NCBI GenBank assembly: GCA_035041965.1
Contig: JAPYMA010000211.1
Coordinates: forward strand, 42,673-106,672
DNA from: Anisakis pegreffii
Lineage: Eukaryota; Nematoda; Chromadorea; Rhabditida; Anisakidae
Reading direction: 5' to 3'
DNA length: 64,000 nucleotides
The notes beneath the pieces were generated by a model. The model was given only the letters and a program-made list of their open reading frames with translations, made no database searches and was not told the origin of the DNA. This document shows, one piece after another, positions 60,589 to 64,000 of this stretch. Positions within the stretch are counted from its first letter, which is position 1, and each line of letters opens with the position of its first letter. Position numbers and translations under genes: made by a program.

Positions 60589-61901
60589 TTAGGTGCTGAG
60601 TGGGCATGAGCAAAGTCCTGAGTTGCATGCGAGACCATAACATGAGTTATCGCTGCATTCTTCCACATTGCAGAATTTGAGCAACGCATCAAAGTATGAG
60701 TCGAAGCCGTTCGCTTTGAAACCTGGAACACCAATTTCATGATCTCATAACGCGACCAATTATCGAAGCAAACTCCAATCAAATTGAAATGAAACTCAGG
60801 TTCAGCCGATCGAAAAATCCAAATTACAATCTTTTGAGACTATACGCCCATCAAGTAGAAATTCTAAGAGTGAAATCCTTTAAAAGCAGAAATTTTCCGA
60901 GGCATTTTAAGAAATAACATTTACCTCGGACGACATAAAATAGAGCTCAGTAACGCCCAAGGCTAGGATTTCTTGGTGGAACAATCAGAACGTCAACGTG
61001 TTTCCCACATAGGATAAAAACTTGTAAACAAGACGGATGAGATGAAGGCTCATACCTGCATCGCAATCGCAGGTCTTCTTCTTAGTATCGCACGCGCCTT
61101 TCAGTCCACCACAAGACGAATCGTCTTCACACGGCAACAACGACAAACATCCGCCACAATTACATTTGCCGACAGCTATTCCCAGGCACGTACCTAACAA
61201 CAACAACAACAAATAACACAACACAGTTCAAGAAACTACTTCCGGCTAATGCCACCTTCCCATTTCAAAAACCAAATATAAACCACTTGGGAAAGGGACT
61301 TAATAATAATGTTGGTACGCCGCTCGATTTTGAGCAAAACTTTCCTCCGCGAACTGGAATGCCAAACGGTAATTGGTACACCGCGGATTCGATTCCCGCT
61401 CGCGGAGGAATGTTTCGCTTGAAACCGAGCGGTGTACCAATGTCACTAATGTTGTAAGTGTTAGTCAGGCATGATCCGGCTAGTATCTAATTAACAGTCT
61501 TAATAGTAGTCAATCCTTGCGAGAGATCATGTTTTGACATCAATATAGTTGCGGAACATATGCAACTTTCAACGAGACGAGTTTTGAGTAAAAGAGCACT
61601 GACGAAGGCAACTAGTATCGAAATAAAGAGCGCTTTCAAACAATCGAATTAAGTTTCAAAACGTCAAAAAACAATGCACCGCTTGAAAGAACGAAACACC
61701 AATAAGTGTTGACATCAAGCAGAAGAAACCTCCATGACAATCGTCGTCCGAGAAGCACTTTGCCATTCCCTCACATTCTGTCGAATTATCATCGTCAGCA
61801 CGAGCCATAGATATGCACAGCGAATCGTCTTCATCACATTTGAGCACTGCATAAGCAGTCGCAACAAACACTACACCAATAAGGATCCATGGAGTCTGCA
61901 T
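60589..61901 (-). CDS. Small secreted Cys-rich protein, 157 aa
   Basis: Three exons in coding order: 61700-61901, 61056-61193, 60589-60722 (TAA). Both introns are phase 1, GT-AG. The start MQTPWILIGVVFVATAYA is a good signal peptide, so the product should be secreted. Mature cysteines come in runs: CDEDDSLC, CEGMAKCFSDDDCHGGFFC, CNCGGC, CEDDSSCGGLKGAC, CDC, FCNVEEC, CYGLACNSGLCSC. The C-x4-C-x5-C and C-x4-C-x4-C-x-C spacings resemble EB/EGF-like modules, but no exact family match is claimed. An in-frame ATG further upstream (62003) would add 34 residues with a second hydrophobic stretch; the inner ATG gives the cleaner signal peptide. Exon 2 has no ATG of its own and is preceded by an in-frame stop, so it cannot be an independent gene. 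Confidence 0.78.
61312..61440. mobile_element. Nested palindromic element in intron 1 of the Cys-rich gene
   Basis: Two imperfect 41-bp arms, starting TTGGTACGCCGCTCG and ending CGAGCGGTGTACCAA, enclose a 47-bp core. The word TTGGTACACCGC occurs again inside the core (61373). The core also carries GCGGATTCGATTCCCGC, which folds like a tRNA T arm and matches a Pol III B box. The element is GC-richer than its surroundings. No clear target duplication was found. Confidence 0.7.
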
Positions 61902-62003
61902 TTCGATCTTGTATAGCACTTTGATACTAGATGGAACAAAACCAGCCGATATGCGATTGACTGAAAAGAGACAGCAAATTAATACGAAACGCAAAGTGAT
62001 CAT

Positions 62004-62930
62004 TTCTAATCATCAATGCATATCACGTTATGATACCCGCATAAGGACAAACGAGGAACACGAAGGAAATCATCCGAAGTCTTTTCCGCTAATATTATTC
62101 GCAATGTTACGAGACATTCGCACATGTTGGAAGTCATCTCTCAACAATAGCTGTCATTTTTTCGAAGTATGTCATCAAAGTGGAACATTCGAAGGAGTTG
62201 AAAGATTAGACATACTCGAACCAACAAGCTCAGGAACCGACTCGAATGATGCGAAACCACTTGAATGAAGCCGAGTCGAAACTGCACGAACGATTAAATG
62301 GAAACGTCGAAATGAACTGCAACTGACTGATTGCTCAGTACAGCTGGCCTTTTATATTTCCAAATCAGTGGTTTTATCATCAGTTTTGTGATCTATTCAT
62401 ATGCATTTCGTGATGATTTAGTGGGCAGAGCCGCTTCAGTTGCTGCCGGAAACAATGATCTAAAAAGCATTCTCAAATTGAAAGAAATAAAAGATCAACG
62501 TCTGCGGACACTTTTTCTTGATTTGATCGCGCTGATATGCAAATTGATCTTCCGATCATGAACTGTGATTAGTGCTGTTTCGATTCCAACTAAAATGTTT
62601 TATTCCTGTTGTATCTCAAGAAACAGAATCGAAGAGTTCTCAAAAGGGGATCGCACAGAATAAAATAGAATAGAATAGATCAGAATAGAATAGAACTGAT
62701 GAAGAACGGAATCGAATAGAATAGAACATTTTGCTGAAACTGTGAAATAGAGGCATCACAGTTGGCGACCAAATTTTCAGTGAGACAAGATTAGTAGAGA
62801 TACGTGTCCAGATGATTCTTTTACTCCCGAATGATCACAAATTCTTTTTGATATCGATGCATTTACGGTGTGGATTTCATATTCCGCGATCAGTCAATGA
62901 ACGGTCCCAATGAATGTTCTAAATCGCAAT
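62004..62930. other. Region upstream of the Cys-rich gene, no gene seen
   Basis: This should contain the promoter and 5' UTR of the minus-strand Cys-rich gene. I see no TATA box I would defend. The plus-strand frame at 61909-62268 overlaps the first exon antisense and shows no domain. Confidence 0.5.
62660..62735. repeat. GAATA pentanucleotide microsatellite
   Basis: Imperfect GAATA/GAATC repeats run over about 75 bp, interrupted by ACTGATGAAGAACG. Confidence 0.85.
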
Positions 62931-63770
62931 TCATTAAGAAAATAACCATATCTCCTCAAGAAAGCAAAATCGCTCGATAAAATATATGTTTCTCTGAAAG
63001 TAGAGATTCTGAGCAATCGAATGGTGCAAAGAAATTCATATGTTACCGGGCACAGCTGAGGGTACTGGTACCTTGAAAATTTTAACGCCTATATTGCTGT
63101 ATTAATGTATAACATTGATCTGTAGTGATACAATGTGCATTGAATGAGTGCCTCTGCGCTAATTGAGATGGCTTTAGAAAAATAGCTATATCTCGTCAAG
63201 AAAGCAAAATCACTCGGAAAGATATATGTTTTTCTGAATTTAGAGATTCCGCTGGATCGACTGGTGTACAAATATTTATATGTTATTGGGCAAACTTGAG
63301 GAGACGGTAGGCTCGAATATGGCAAACCGCATTTCATTAAGAAAATAGCCATATCTCCTCAAGAAAGCAAAATCGCTCGATAAAGTATATGTTTCTCTGA
63401 AAGTAGAGATTCTGAGCAATCGAATGGTGCAAAGAAATTCATATGTTACCGGGCACAGCTGAGGGTACTGGTACCTTGAAGATTTTAACGCCTATATTGC
63501 TGTATTAATGTATAACATTGATCTGTAGTGATACAATGTGCATTGAATGAGTGCCTCTGCGCTAATTGAGATGGCTTTAGGAAAATAGCTATATCTCGTC
63601 AAGAAAGCAAAATCACTCGGAGAGATATATGTTTTTCTGCATTCAGAGATTCCGCTGGATCGACCGGTGTACAAATATTTTTATGTTATTGGGCAAACTT
63701 GAGGAGACGCTAGGCTCGAAGATGGCAAACTGCATTTCATTAAGAAAATAGCCCTATCTCCTCCACGGGC
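62931..63770. repeat. Tandem satellite, 403-bp period, dimeric unit
   Basis: The word TCATTAAGAAAATA recurs at 62931, 63334 and 63737, exactly 403 bp apart, and the intervening units are nearly identical. Each unit contains two related halves, both with TCAAGAAAGCAAAATC, offset by 240 bp. The third copy breaks off at about 63770, right after CATATCTCCTC-like sequence. Open frames on the minus strand here (63089-63352 and 63492-63674) are repeat artefacts with near-identical peptides. Confidence 0.92.
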
Positions 63771-64000
63771 GAATCAGTGTTGTAATGTGTTTAACGTTTA
63801 CGTTTAATGAAACAGTAAAGATTACCAGTTGTGAATATCGAACGTACATCATCAGGAAGATAAACTTCATCATAACAACATCAAATAAATAAGAAAACAC
63901 ACAATACCAACCGCATTCAATTCAATCTTCAACTCATTTTTTCCGGCTGGAATGCATCAATCTATGCATACGAATAGAACCACTGTTCAGTCCAGAAGCT

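Noticed and set aside
60985..61224. Apparent independent small secreted protein on minus strand
   Set aside because: The frame starts at GTG, has an in-frame TGA two codons upstream and no ATG. It is exon 2 of the three-exon Cys-rich gene.
63089..63674. Two near-identical minus-strand frames
   Set aside because: They repeat with the 403-bp satellite period and show no domain.
62931..63770. Regularly spaced repeats resembling an array
   Set aside because: Not CRISPR: the genome is eukaryotic, units are 403 bp and no unique spacers are present.

Overview
The window looks like nuclear DNA of a nematode. It is AT-rich and intron-rich. Introns are GT-AG, and many acceptors read TTTTCAG or ATTTCAG, the usual nematode form. 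It carries a neuropeptide receptor of the DMSR type that is expanded in nematodes, a small secreted cysteine-rich protein, and many short foldback elements. No bacterial operon, CRISPR array, phage or viral gene was seen. The species cannot be named from this sequence alone.

Layout. (1) 1-10090, plus strand: the 3' part of a gene for a secreted protein with five von Willebrand factor A (VWA) domains. 23 exons were joined by hand and the frame is kept at every junction, giving 1302 residues in the window; the 5' end lies outside. (2) 10091-38657: about 28.5 kb with no supportable gene, holding microsatellites, short tandem repeats, hairpins and one foldback transposon. (3) 38658-46226, plus strand: a complete seven-exon, 391-residue GPCR of the myosuppressin/FMRFamide receptor-like (DMSR) family. 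(4) 46227-52409: gene-poor, with one tRNA-Ser-like sequence. (5) 59883-52410, minus strand: a 15-exon gene for a 985-residue protein with an N-terminal coiled coil and a very long Ser-rich tail; its family is not recognised. (6) 61901-60589, minus strand: a three-exon gene for a 157-residue secreted Cys-rich protein. (7) 62931 to about 63770: a satellite with a 403-bp period.

The four genes do not form an obvious pathway. Two products should be extracellular (VWA protein, Cys-rich protein), one is a plasma-membrane peptide receptor, and one is probably a cytoplasmic scaffold or cytoskeletal protein. The two minus-strand genes are head to tail, with about 0.7 kb between the stop codon of the Cys-rich gene and the start codon of the coiled-coil gene. 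Each has a canonical AATAAA after its stop, at 39 and 158 bp downstream for the coiled-coil and Cys-rich genes respectively.

No clearly new multi-gene system was found. The points most worth a second look are the VWA domain that has lost its metal site beside intact ones, the unrecognised coiled-coil/Ser-rich protein with its 18-nt exon, the nested palindromic elements inside introns, and three nearly perfect RNA-scale hairpins.
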